Assembly (NCBI RefSeq): GCF_027595165.1
Contig: NZ_CP097291.1
Location: 1 to 64,000, forward strand
Length of the DNA stretch: 64,000 bases
Direction: 5' to 3'
Origin: Providencia sp. PROV188
GTDB lineage: Bacteria; Pseudomonadota; Gammaproteobacteria; Enterobacterales; Enterobacteriaceae
Shown: positions 28,234 through 37,699 of the stretch, piece by piece
Position numbering within the stretch: position 1 is the first letter of the stretch
How the letters are laid out: each line of letters starts with the position of its first letter
Notes under the pieces: model-generated
Told to the model about the DNA's origin: nothing
Databases searched by the model: none
What the model saw: only the letters and a program-made list of their open reading frames with translations
Translations under genes and position numbers: made by a program

Positions 28234-29184
28234 ATGAATAGAATAAGTAATGGGTGTACAAATAAAATATCTCAGCCACATATTGAACAAAACCAATCCG
28301 CTTTGGCGAAACCTAAAAATAAAAAAAACGGGTTTATAGAGAGAGTAAACAGGTTATTTAATACCAACTTGTTTAATACATTGTTAAAACATCCCAAGAA
28401 AACAAAAAATACAGAAATCATCCCTTCCCATCAAAGTTTCGTAAAGCTGACAATACCAGAGAATCCTTCTCCGCAAAAAATAGAAAAAAATACGAATTTA
28501 GCGCCAAACAAAGTACACATTGAACCGATCGTACATATTGAGCCTATAATCGCAAAAATAGTACCAAGCGAAATAGACCAGTTCACAGAAAAGTTGCATC
28601 GTCTCAATATCATCTTTAAAAATGATGCGTTCGGCGCTGATCATCGACCTATCTTTTTAGTCAAAAATCACTCGACATGTCGCGCGCGCTCCCTCAGCAA
28701 ACACAATGAACTTGGTGAGGAGGAATATGGCACGCTCACCCTCAACATGCGTCATTATCTTGGTAAAGGGGAATATGGAACCGCCTATCGCGTGGGTAAC
28801 TTTGCGATTAAAATTCCTCATCGCGATTTAAACTTTAAATACAATAAATATGCGAAATACGATCGCTGCGCCAGAGTATTAAATGAGGTAAATCAAGATA
28901 TTAACTTTGCACGATCTACTACGCTCGCAAATGGCAATGCCATTTTAGTCACTAAGTTTATTGATGGGAGATCGATAACAGGCAAGGAGGCTTCTGGTTT
29001 TGTTGAATCCCGGGGACGCACTCTTTTTGATCATGGCTCCGAAGGCAACGTAAGAAAAGATAGGCAAAAAAATCTGTTTTTAATTGATGCTGATTTTGCT
29101 GCGCAACCTAACCAGCTAAATCGCACCCTGTCTATAGGTACCATTAAAATCTATAAGCGTTATGAAAATAACGATATCCGTTAG
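28234..29184 (+). CDS. Protein-kinase-like protein, possible secreted effector
   Basis: 316-residue protein. Residues 1-110 are polar, Lys/Asn/Pro-rich and probably disordered, with a VHIEPI tandem. From about 170 a minimal kinase fold is visible: glycine loop G177-K-G-E-Y-G182, Lys193 in AIKIP, a helix-C Glu candidate E218, a hinge near ILVTKFIDG, a catalytic-loop-like DHGSEGN (266-272), and LIDAD with Asp285 in the DFG position, 13 residues after Asn272. The canonical catalytic Asp position is His267, with Asp266 beside it. Only about 30 residues follow Asp285, so the usual C-lobe is missing, as in the type III effectors OspG and NleH. The gene is A-rich compared with its neighbours, suggesting transfer. 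Secretion is an inference. Confidence 0.65.
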   Translation: MNRISNGCTNKISQPHIEQNQSALAKPKNKKNGFIERVNRLFNTNLFNTLLKHPKKTKNTEIIPSHQSFVKLTIPENPSPQKIEKNTNLAPNKVHIEPIVHIEPIIAKIVPSEIDQFTEKLHRLNIIFKNDAFGADHRPIFLVKNHSTCRARSLSKHNELGEEEYGTLTLNMRHYLGKGEYGTAYRVGNFAIKIPHRDLNFKYNKYAKYDRCARVLNEVNQDINFARSTTLANGNAILVTKFIDGRSITGKEASGFVESRGRTLFDHGSEGNVRKDRQKNLFLIDADFAAQPNQLNRTLSIGTIKIYKRYENNDIR

Positions 29185-29190
29185 CTTAGA

Positions 29191-29232
29191 ATTAAAAAAA
29201 CCAACAACGTAATACACGCTGTTGGTTTTTGA
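29191..29232. terminator. Bidirectional terminator
   Basis: Stem AAAAACCAACAACG / CGCTGTTGGTTTTT with one mismatch, carrying A- and T-runs on both sides. It separates the convergent kinase-like and nitrilase-like genes and can serve both. Confidence 0.85.
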
Positions 29233-29248
29233 TTAATCGCGACCGTTA

Positions 29249-30322
29249 TTACTTATCATACACACTCGGTACAAACACATTTCGTTCGATCATTTTCTCG
29301 ATTTGCTTATTTAAAATGGTTTCTCGGTAGTGTTTATGATTGCCTTGAGGCTCATGTAAGTAGGTATTTTTCGGGTAAATTGGCGTTTCATAAATGAGTT
29401 GAGCACATTCAGTCCGAATATCTTTCAGCCAATTACTGACCGAAGCATTGGCGCGGTGATGGCGCATCGCTTCGATATCAATCACCCCATAAACATAGGT
29501 AGAACCATTAGTATCCTCTTGTTTACCCACGATTTTACCCTTGTAGTCCACAATCAGTGAACGACCGCCACCACAATCAATTGGCGCTTGTGTGGTTGGG
29601 AACATATACATTGAGCCAATATTAGGCGCCACAACATAGAAATTGTTTTCCAACGCACGGGCGCGGTTAGAAATTTCAAACAGGTCATTTTCAGTAAATG
29701 GCGTTGGTAATGAAGCGCGGTACACCACTTCTGCCCCATTTAATGCCAGACCACGACCGTTTTCAGGGAAGTTTCCTTCCATGGCCATCATTACCCCTAA
29801 TCGACCAATTTCAGTATCAACCACCGGCCAGAAAGATTGTAATGAACGCCCATATTTTTTTATCCACTCATCGTACAGATCATGAGGCGATGCCGAACGT
29901 TCACACGGCAACAAAGAGGACATTTTATGGTGTTTCAGGATAATGTTGCCTTTGGGATCAATAACAAACCCAACGTTAAACATAATTCCTGGCCAATCAG
30001 GATCACGAGTTTTCGCTTGCGCCATGATGTACACATTTTGAGATTTCGCTAATTCACCCAGTCTATCAGTCTCAGGGCCTGGAATATCAATAGCGCCATC
30101 TTTTAAGAATTCAGCAATCGGTAAATCCAATGCTTCATCGTTGAAACCTTGTAAAGCACCTTCAGGGAGAACAAGTAAACGAACAGGGAGATCCAATGAA
30201 GATAGCCACAGCGCACCGTGAGATAGCTCCTCAAGATGGTCGATATTTTTCATAATATCGCTACGCGTTTTTATTCCCCACGTTGTTGGCACTAAACCCA
30301 CTACACCATATGGCTTTATCAT
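29249..30322 (-). CDS. Nitrilase-fold protein lacking the catalytic cysteine
   Basis: 357-residue carbon-nitrogen hydrolase superfamily member, closest in layout to aliphatic amidases and formamidases. The catalytic Glu lies in LPEGALQG and the Lys in KHHKMSS, and the fold continues as GAEVVYRASLP and EISNRARALENNFYVVAPN. In the nucleophile loop, where families read G-x3-C-x2-GNxPE, this protein reads GVMMAMEGNFPE, so Ala replaces the Cys. The reverse strand reads ATG ATG GCC ATG GAA GGA AAC, so this is more than a one-base change from a Cys codon. It may be inactive, use another mechanism, or act as a binding or sensor protein. It is divergent from an aromatic-acid-type MFS gene across 558 bp. 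Confidence 0.78.
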   Translation of the reverse strand: MIKPYGVVGLVPTTWGIKTRSDIMKNIDHLEELSHGALWLSSLDLPVRLLVLPEGALQGFNDEALDLPIAEFLKDGAIDIPGPETDRLGELAKSQNVYIMAQAKTRDPDWPGIMFNVGFVIDPKGNIILKHHKMSSLLPCERSASPHDLYDEWIKKYGRSLQSFWPVVDTEIGRLGVMMAMEGNFPENGRGLALNGAEVVYRASLPTPFTENDLFEISNRARALENNFYVVAPNIGSMYMFPTTQAPIDCGGGRSLIVDYKGKIVGKQEDTNGSTYVYGVIDIEAMRHHRANASVSNWLKDIRTECAQLIYETPIYPKNTYLHEPQGNHKHYRETILNKQIEKMIERNVFVPSVYDK

Positions 30323-30880
30323 AATAATTCTCCGATTTTATTTTCGATTTACCTGCATTTGGCATTGTTCAAAAATCAAACTCATCGAATATTATTCACA
30401 TGTTAAATTTATGTCAAATAAATATTAAATTATACTTTTTGGATATTCACACTTAATCCGTTCAATACTTCACGCTAATATTTAAAATAAAAAATCAGGC
30501 TATAAACATATTAACAATCTAGTGATTATCTTATTAGTTATAAATATAACCTCGCGTTACTTTATTTTAAAATACATAAATATCAATTAGATGAAAAATT
30601 ATTGCTATTTTTAATTTCCTCATAAAATTAATATAGGAAAACATTTTCATTCTTAAAAACAGAAACAAAAACTGCGAGTAAACTTAAGTTTTATTAATAT
30701 TTAATCCAAAAACAAAAACTGCAATAAATATCCTATTTCTGCATTTATTGTACATTTAATTAACATTTCTATTGTGATTTAACTTAAAAAAGTAAAGTGT
30801 AATGTCGGCTTTTCAGATTTAAAAATATACGTACTTGCCATTAAAAAAATATCGGTCGAATAACGATTAGAGAGTGATTT
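30323..30880. promoter_or_regulatory. Long AT-rich divergent spacer
   Basis: 558 bp without a plausible gene, between the nitrilase-like and the AAHS-type MFS genes. It is extremely AT-rich and contains a 13-bp direct repeat AAACAAAAACTGC at 30663-30675 and 30710-30722 (47-bp period, about 4.5 helical turns). It probably holds both promoters and may bind H-NS-like proteins (inference). Confidence 0.5.
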
Positions 30881-32173
30881 ATGACAATACAAACATCTGA
30901 AATTACATCTGTCTCCTCAAAACGCACGACCTTTAAAGTCATGCTGGTTTGCTGGCTAAGCATTTTATTTGAAGGTTATGACGTGGGGGTGATGGGTGCA
31001 GTTTTACCCACACTCTCTGAATATAAAGAGTGGAATTTAACCCCTATTGAATTAGGCGCCTTGAGCAGTTATACCCTCGTGGGAATGTTCTTCGGTGCTT
31101 TTATTATCGGAACGTTAAGCGAGTTATATGGTCGACGACGCATGCTACTAATCTGCGTTACGCTATTTTCGTCCACCATGTTAGCCACCGCTTTAGCGCC
31201 AACACCTTGGTTTTTTGGATTAATGCGTTTTATCGGCGGAATTGGACTTGGGGGCGTGATCCCCGTAGCCGCGGCTCTCACTATTGAATATTCACCAACT
31301 GAAAAACGGTCGTTTAACTATGCCATTATGTACTCAGGCTACTCTCTGGGTATCTTATGTGCTGCGTTAGTGGCGATTGCGATTCTTAGCCAATTTGGTT
31401 GGCGTGGCGTCATGATGATCGGGTCATTGCCTTTGTTATTAATCTGGCCAATGTCCCGCCTATTGCCTGAGTCTATTGAATACCTTAATAACCGAGGGCA
31501 ACACGAAAAAGCGAGAAAACTGGCGGAGAAACTTGAAGTTACCTATCACGAACCCGTGAAACAAGAAAAGCAGGCTTCCCGTAGCTTAAAAGAAGTTGTC
31601 GCGATTATCTTTTCCAAAGATTACCTGCGAGCAACCTGCTGTTTTTGGGTCGCTCTGTTCTGTGGTGGCTTCATCGTTTACGGCTTAAATACGTGGCTGC
31701 CATCCATTATGCGTAAAGAAGGTTATGATCTCGGCTCCAGCTTAACTTTCTTAGTGGTGTTCAGTTTATCTTCTGCGCTAGGCGGGTTATTCCTCGGGAA
31801 AGTCGCCGATAAATGTGGCGCTCGCGGTACAGTTGCATTCTTCTTTATGCTAGGTGCAATGGGTATTGGATTGATGGTCTTCAAGCAAAATATCTATATG
31901 AATTATTTACTTGTGGGCCTCGCGGGGATTGGCTGTATTTCTGCGCCATTAATTTTGACAGGCTATGTCGCTCATTTCTATCCATCCAGTGTGCGGGCTT
32001 CTGCAACAGGTTGGACAATGAGTATTTCCCGTGTAGGTGCAATGTCTGGTCCCATGTTTGGCGCTTATATTGCCAGTCTTGGAGTCGCCAGTAGTTGGAA
32101 CTTTGCCGCGTTCTCTGCGGTGACGGTAATAGGCGGTATTGCCGTAATGCTACTACCAAGTAAACGCTTATAA
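30881..32173 (+). CDS. MFS permease of the aromatic acid:H+ symporter family
   Basis: 430-residue inner-membrane symporter with 12 predicted helices. AAHS/sugar-porter-like signatures are FEGYDVGVMGAVLP in TM1 (the Asp is needed for proton coupling in AAHS members), GTLSELYGRRRMLL between TM2 and TM3, RFIGGIGLGGVIPVAAALTIEYSP in TM4, and LPESIEYLNNRG in the central loop. The family imports benzoate-like or related carboxylates, but the substrate here is not identifiable. It is divergent from the nitrilase-like gene, which may bind or have once processed the same compound (inference). A terminator follows. Confidence 0.82.
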   Translation: MTIQTSEITSVSSKRTTFKVMLVCWLSILFEGYDVGVMGAVLPTLSEYKEWNLTPIELGALSSYTLVGMFFGAFIIGTLSELYGRRRMLLICVTLFSSTMLATALAPTPWFFGLMRFIGGIGLGGVIPVAAALTIEYSPTEKRSFNYAIMYSGYSLGILCAALVAIAILSQFGWRGVMMIGSLPLLLIWPMSRLLPESIEYLNNRGQHEKARKLAEKLEVTYHEPVKQEKQASRSLKEVVAIIFSKDYLRATCCFWVALFCGGFIVYGLNTWLPSIMRKEGYDLGSSLTFLVVFSLSSALGGLFLGKVADKCGARGTVAFFFMLGAMGIGLMVFKQNIYMNYLLVGLAGIGCISAPLILTGYVAHFYPSSVRASATGWTMSISRVGAMSGPMFGAYIASLGVASSWNFAAFSAVTVIGGIAVMLLPSKRL

Positions 32174-32183
32174 ACCTAAAAAC

Positions 32184-32216
32184 AAAATCCCCTCCGTAAT
32201 TTCGAGGGGATTTTTA
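32184..32216. terminator. Bidirectional terminator between the MFS gene and ulaD
   Basis: Perfect stem AAATCCCCTC (32185-32194) / GAGGGGATTT (32204-32213), followed by T residues on the plus strand and, less strongly, on the minus strand. It separates the two convergent transcription units. Confidence 0.88.
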
Positions 32217-32226
32217 TCAATACCAA

Positions 32227-32871
32227 TTACCAGAAACGAGCAATTTGTTCACGCAGTGCTTCTGCGGTGGCTTTTCCTTTTTCACCGACCAATGCGCGCC
32301 CAGCAATAAAGGCTTTGGCTTTGATACCTTCAAAAAGATGAATATCTTCCGGCACAATCCCCCCAGTTATCGACAATTCGAGGCCTAAATCAGAAAGTTG
32401 GCGCATTTTGGTGAGATCTTCAGGTCCCCAGCCCACGCCAGCGAGCTCAGCATCACGAGAACGATGGTAAATCGCCTGTTTGATTCCTAAATCTACCCAG
32501 CGCTGAGCATCGTCTAATGTCCAGTTACCATACAGCTCAATTTGGATTTCACGCCCAAATTCATCCGCCACTTTTTTACATGCCGTAATAGTGGCAATAT
32601 GCGCCGCTGCCGAAACCGTGATCCAATCCGCGCCGGCTTCGAACGCCATTTTCGATAAAATCGCACCGCCATCCGTGGTTTTCATATCGCAAACAATAAT
32701 GTGTGATGGATGATTTTTACGTAGTGTTGAAACTGCATTCATGCCTTCCGCAAAAGCCAAAATAGTACCAATTTCAATCACATCAACAAAAGACTCCACA
32801 TTATCAGCAACCGCCAGCGCATCTTTCAGATTGGTTTGGTCTAATGCAATTTGAATTAAAGGTTTAGTCAT
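32227..32871 (-). CDS. ulaD: 3-keto-L-gulonate-6-phosphate decarboxylase
   Basis: TIM-barrel (OMP decarboxylase suprafamily) enzyme converting 3-keto-L-gulonate-6-P to L-xylulose-5-P in L-ascorbate use. It has 214 residues (216 in E. coli UlaD). Catalytic and binding residues align in number with KGPDC: Asp11, Glu33, Asp62 and Lys64 in CDMKTTDGG, Glu112, His136 and Arg139. It is the last gene of the minus-strand ula operon, 50 nt after ulaC. The epimerases UlaE and UlaF, which normally follow, are absent here; a terminator comes next instead. Confidence 0.93.
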   Translation of the reverse strand: MTKPLIQIALDQTNLKDALAVADNVESFVDVIEIGTILAFAEGMNAVSTLRKNHPSHIIVCDMKTTDGGAILSKMAFEAGADWITVSAAAHIATITACKKVADEFGREIQIELYGNWTLDDAQRWVDLGIKQAIYHRSRDAELAGVGWGPEDLTKMRQLSDLGLELSITGGIVPEDIHLFEGIKAKAFIAGRALVGEKGKATAEALREQIARFW

Positions 32872-32921
32872 TTGATTATCCTAGTATTTTAGATTAAATC
32901 GGGTATCTGGTGAATAACGGC

Positions 32922-33389
32922 TTAAGCCAATGCGGCATCAATCACCTGATAGACCTCGTCTGCGCTGGTGCATCGGCGAATTTTATCGAGATCAATCCCC
33001 GTTTCGCTCTCTTCATCATCCAGTACTTGAGTCACTTCCATTAATCCTTCCATATGTTCATCAGAAGAACTTCCCGCGAGGGTAATAAGGACATCCACAG
33101 GCTCACTTTCCCCATCAAATACAATCGGTTCTTTTAATGTCACCAAGGCAAATGCGGTTTTTAAAACGCCATTTTCTGGGCGCGCATGAGGTAAGGCTAA
33201 ATGAGGTGCAATACAGATATAAGGGCCTAACTCTTTGACGCTGCTAATAATGGCGTCATGGTAATCCGGCAAAATCGCCCCAGATGCGATGAGCATATCG
33301 GTGCCAATCTTAATCGCGTCCTGCCAATTATCCGCTGAGGCATGTAATTTAATGGAGTTGTTATCCATTAGAGATTGTTTGAAACCCAT
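32922..33389 (-). CDS. ulaC: PTS ascorbate-type EIIA component
   Basis: EIIA of the L-ascorbate phosphotransferase system (155 residues). It accepts phosphate from HPr and passes it to EIIB. The phosphorylatable His68 lies in LALPHARPENG, the fructose/mannitol-type EIIA pattern, and the length and N-terminus match E. coli UlaC. It lies between ulaAB and ulaD on the minus strand. The ATG at 33389 follows an AGGAGAG ribosome site at about 8 nt. Confidence 0.92.
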   Translation of the reverse strand: MGFKQSLMDNNSIKLHASADNWQDAIKIGTDMLIASGAILPDYHDAIISSVKELGPYICIAPHLALPHARPENGVLKTAFALVTLKEPIVFDGESEPVDVLITLAGSSSDEHMEGLMEVTQVLDDEESETGIDLDKIRRCTSADEVYQVIDAALA

Positions 33390-33455
33390 GGCATTGCTCT
33401 CCTATTGTCATGGGCATACATCACTGAATCCCCATGACAAATTTAGTTATTGGAT

Positions 33456-35228
33456 TTATTTCGACTCACTAAAGTTATTATGAATAATCGCCAGTAATTC
33501 ATCGCCGAATGAGTTCGGATTCAACATATTCTGCACACCCAGTACGAATTTACCTTCCCCCGCATCCATTTCAGAAGAGAGATGCTTGGAAGAGACGATG
33601 ATATCTGTATTCGCCAGTTTTGATTTGTAATCAGAGACCGCGCAGGAATCCATCACATGAGGAATGCCTTTACCTTCAAGGTACTTGGCAATTTTCATTT
33701 TCATCATCATTGATGAACCTTGCCCATTACCACACACCGCAAGAATACTGACGGGTCTAGCGCCTGTTGAAATAGGCAGTTCTGTTGGTTCAATCGGCGC
33801 ATTTTCAACACTCAGCTCTGCTTGTGGCTCCGCTGCCGTAGCGGCTTGCGCATCTTCTTCCGCACGCAATCTTTTCGACGCAAAGTACATGTAAACAAAC
33901 GACAGTCCAATCAAGACAAAGAAGAAATATTTAGAGAAGGAAAGCCCCTGCATCACTGGTGGGAAAACTAACGCCCAGTCAGCCATGCCCATCCAACCGC
34001 TAAAATCCGTTCCTTGCTGGCTAAACAATGAAATCGCCCATGCAGACCCAAACACCTCAATGATCCCCATCACGAAACAGATTTTCATGACTGCTTTCCA
34101 GCCACCGAAATGGTTGGCAAATACCCCAATTGTCGCGTTGGAGAAGAACATTGGGATAAATCCAGGAATAATCATGATCGGGGAACTTAATCCCAACATA
34201 ATCAACACCGCAGTAAACTGCCCCAACGCCCCCCACATAAAGCCGAATACCATGGCATTAGGAGAGAAGGCGTAAATTGCCGCACAGTCAATGGCGAGTA
34301 CCGCATTAGGAATAACGCGCTCGGAAATCCCTTTAAACGCTTCAGAAAGCTCGGCAACAAACATCCGCACACCGGTAACAATAATCTGGATGGCGACCGC
34401 GAATTTCAAACCGGTTTCTAGAATATAGATGGTCCAATGGGTTTTCCCTGCCATTTCTTGCAAGTTAGTTAACCCAAAGGAAAGAAGAATGATGCCGAAG
34501 AAAACGGTCATCACAATCGCGGTGGCCGCGATGCTATCATGGAAAATATGCAACCATTTCGGTAGTTTAAGATTATCAACGCTATCGTTTTTATCACCGA
34601 GTTTATGGGCAATTTTAGTGGCGACCCATGATGCGACTTGCTGCTGGTGACCAATTGAAAACCCTGCCCCACCCGTGACTGATTCCGTTGGCTTGAACAT
34701 AATATTGGATGAAATGCCCCAATACAGCGCCATGAGAACGGCTGAGTAAATAATGGTTTCCCACATACTGGTGCCCAGCACAAAATAGAATACCGCGATC
34801 AATCCCGCTTGCTGGAACATGATATGCCCCGTCAGCATAATGGTTCGGATCCCCGTGATACGGCGGAAAAGCACCAAAAGAATATTAATCGCCAATGCAA
34901 TCAACACCGTATACCCAACCCATGAATAGTTATCCCCCATGGTTTCCATGGTGGCCATCATTGAGGTATAAGGGTCGATAACTGAACCGGTAAGATGATG
35001 ATATTCTGACATTTTTGCAATGACAGGTTTGAAGCTGGAGACTAATGTATCGGCTCCCACTTGCACTAACATAAAGCCGACAATCGTTTTTATGGTTCCC
35101 TTCAGGATGGTTGTGCCATCTCTCTTTAGAAGCCAGTAGCCAATCAATGTCACTAATCCCAGTAATAACGGGGCTTTGGTCATCACTTGGCTGTAAAAAA
35201 TATAGAATGAGTCATACAGAAAATCCAT
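33456..35228 (-). CDS. ulaA: Fused PTS ascorbate transporter EIIC-EIIB
   Basis: 590-residue fusion of the membrane permease UlaA (EIIC, about residues 1-460, with 10 or more hydrophobic segments) and the UlaB domain (EIIB, about 490-590), joined by an Ala/Glu/Pro-rich linker of about 30 residues. The EIIB nucleophile is Cys499 in [16 protein letters not shown]. In E. coli, UlaA (465) and UlaB (101) are separate. Fusion guarantees a 1:1 ratio. It imports L-ascorbate as ascorbate-6-P. The start ATG at 35228 lies behind AGGGG. It is divergent from ulaR, with operator-like repeats between them. Confidence 0.92.
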   Translation of the reverse strand: MDFLYDSFYIFYSQVMTKAPLLLGLVTLIGYWLLKRDGTTILKGTIKTIVGFMLVQVGADTLVSSFKPVIAKMSEYHHLTGSVIDPYTSMMATMETMGDNYSWVGYTVLIALAINILLVLFRRITGIRTIMLTGHIMFQQAGLIAVFYFVLGTSMWETIIYSAVLMALYWGISSNIMFKPTESVTGGAGFSIGHQQQVASWVATKIAHKLGDKNDSVDNLKLPKWLHIFHDSIAATAIVMTVFFGIILLSFGLTNLQEMAGKTHWTIYILETGLKFAVAIQIIVTGVRMFVAELSEAFKGISERVIPNAVLAIDCAAIYAFSPNAMVFGFMWGALGQFTAVLIMLGLSSPIMIIPGFIPMFFSNATIGVFANHFGGWKAVMKICFVMGIIEVFGSAWAISLFSQQGTDFSGWMGMADWALVFPPVMQGLSFSKYFFFVLIGLSFVYMYFASKRLRAEEDAQAATAAEPQAELSVENAPIEPTELPISTGARPVSILAVCGNGQGSSMMMKMKIAKYLEGKGIPHVMDSCAVSDYKSKLANTDIIVSSKHLSSEMDAGEGKFVLGVQNMLNPNSFGDELLAIIHNNFSESK

Positions 35229-35655
35229 ATTTTTACCCCTAAATCAAATTTAGTGTGAATTATTATCTTATTTAAAATTACATTACCCTGATCACAGACA
35301 AGCATTCTCACGCTATAATCAAACAGTTCATCAATTTAATCACTCAAATACATTTTGCAATCATAAGCAATCACCATTTGTTCATTTATGATTATTTGAA
35401 GTGACACTTTTTGACCAGTAAAAAACCCTACATTTGTTGAGCTGATCACAACAAATATAGTAAAAATCAACATTTACATATAGTTAAAGAATTAAATTGG
35501 TATGGGTAATTTTTGAATTTAGTGAGTTGACAATTTTCATTATAATCATATAGAATCAAATTCAATCATTTTAAGTCAAAAGTTATCATGGAATCGTGAT
35601 TATAATAATCATCACTAAAGACGAAAAATGATTATACAGAAATAAGGCGCTACAC
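35229..35655. promoter_or_regulatory. ulaAB-ulaR divergent control region
   Basis: 427 AT-rich bp. TGATTATAATAATCA (35597-35611) is a 15-bp palindrome just ahead of ulaR. Related ATGATTAT or ATAATCAT words recur at 35387, 35541 and 35628. A second inverted repeat, ATTTGTTG (35432-35439) / CAACAAAT (35449-35456), contains a TGTGATCA half-site that resembles a weak CRP site on the minus strand. UlaR repression and CRP activation of ula are known in E. coli; assigning these sites is inference. Confidence 0.6.
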
Positions 35656-36411
35656 ATGAATGAGACACAAAGACATCATGAAATATTGTCTTTATTGAAA
35701 GAAAATCAAATCATTAACGTATCTTTTATCACAAAACATTTTGATATTTCGCCGGCAACTGCTCGCCGAGATATCGCCAAGCTGGATGAGCAAGGCAAAC
35801 TCAAAAAAATACGTAATGGTGCAGAGCGCATTGAAGAAAAAAGACTCAGATGGTCACCACTGAATATCAATAGCACCGACCATTATGAAGAAAAGTCACA
35901 AATCGCCATGAAAGCGGCAGAACTTTGCCAACCGGGAGATAGCGCTGTTATCAACTGTGGATCCACCGCATTTTTGCTAGGACAGCAACTGTGTGGAAAA
36001 GGGGTTCAGATAGTAACGAACTATTTCCCTCTCGCCAGTTATTTGATTGAAGAAGAACATGAAGATGTAGTTCTGATTGGCGGGCAATATAACCGAACAC
36101 AAGGTATTTTCCTCAATCCTGCATTAAGCACATTGATGGGATATGCCGGTAACTGGATGTTCACTTCAGGGAAAGGTTTAACCGAAACAGGGTTGTACAA
36201 AACAGATATGCTGACTGCGGTCGCGGAGCAACAGATGCTCGATCGTATTGATAAATTGGTTGTCGTTGTGGATAGCTCAAAAGTCGGAAGTCGAACGGGC
36301 ATGTTATTTTGCCCTACCGAAAAAATTGACTATCTCATCACCGGTAAGAATGCCGACCCGAAAATTATCAAAGCCATCGAAGCCCAAGGCACGCAAGTCA
36401 TCCTTGTATAA
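35656..36411 (+). CDS. ulaR: DeoR-family repressor UlaR
   Basis: 251-residue DeoR-type repressor, the same length as E. coli UlaR, which represses ula genes and responds to L-ascorbate-6-P. The N-terminal helix-turn-helix is at residues 5-57 (QRHHEILSLLKENQIINVSFI, ISPATARRDIAKLDEQGKL). The C-terminal sugar-phosphate sensor domain contains AVINCGSTAFLLGQQL and VVVVDSSKVG. It is divergent from ulaAB and upstream of ulaG, an arrangement specific to this locus that keeps regulator, transport and catabolism together. Confidence 0.9.
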   Translation: MNETQRHHEILSLLKENQIINVSFITKHFDISPATARRDIAKLDEQGKLKKIRNGAERIEEKRLRWSPLNINSTDHYEEKSQIAMKAAELCQPGDSAVINCGSTAFLLGQQLCGKGVQIVTNYFPLASYLIEEEHEDVVLIGGQYNRTQGIFLNPALSTLMGYAGNWMFTSGKGLTETGLYKTDMLTAVAEQQMLDRIDKLVVVVDSSKVGSRTGMLFCPTEKIDYLITGKNADPKIIKAIEAQGTQVILV

Positions 36412-36459
36412 TTAGATTAACTATCTAATTCAACGAATTAACAAATTTATTCTGTATTT

Positions 36460-36483
36460 CGCCTTATTTTCATTAATAAGGCG
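36460..36483. terminator. Hairpin between ulaR and ulaG
   Basis: Perfect 9-bp inverted repeat CGCCTTATT / AATAAGGCG with a 6-nt loop, 49 bp after ulaR and 44 bp before ulaG. There is no T-run, so it could be an mRNA stability element, a partial terminator or an operator. Confidence 0.45.
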
Positions 36484-36487
36484 CTAA

Positions 36488-37594
<1,107 letters not shown>

Positions 37595-37612
37595 GATTGT
37601 TATCGATTAAAA

Positions 37613-37653
37613 AAACAAAATCCGGTAAGGCATATACCCTACCGGATTTTTAT
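37613..37653. terminator. Bidirectional terminator between ulaG and the SLC13 gene
   Basis: Stem AAAATCCGGTA / TACCGGATTTTT with A- and T-runs on either side, in the gap between two convergent genes. Confidence 0.88.
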
Positions 37654-37699
37654 TATCTTTATAAAATAGCTAACTTTATGTTAATCACCAAAATCGTGA

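Noticed and set aside
31813..32094. Plus-strand frame rich in Cys/Trp/Tyr inside the AAHS permease gene
   Set aside because: It is a frame-shifted reading of the permease coding sequence, with no separate promoter or ribosome site.
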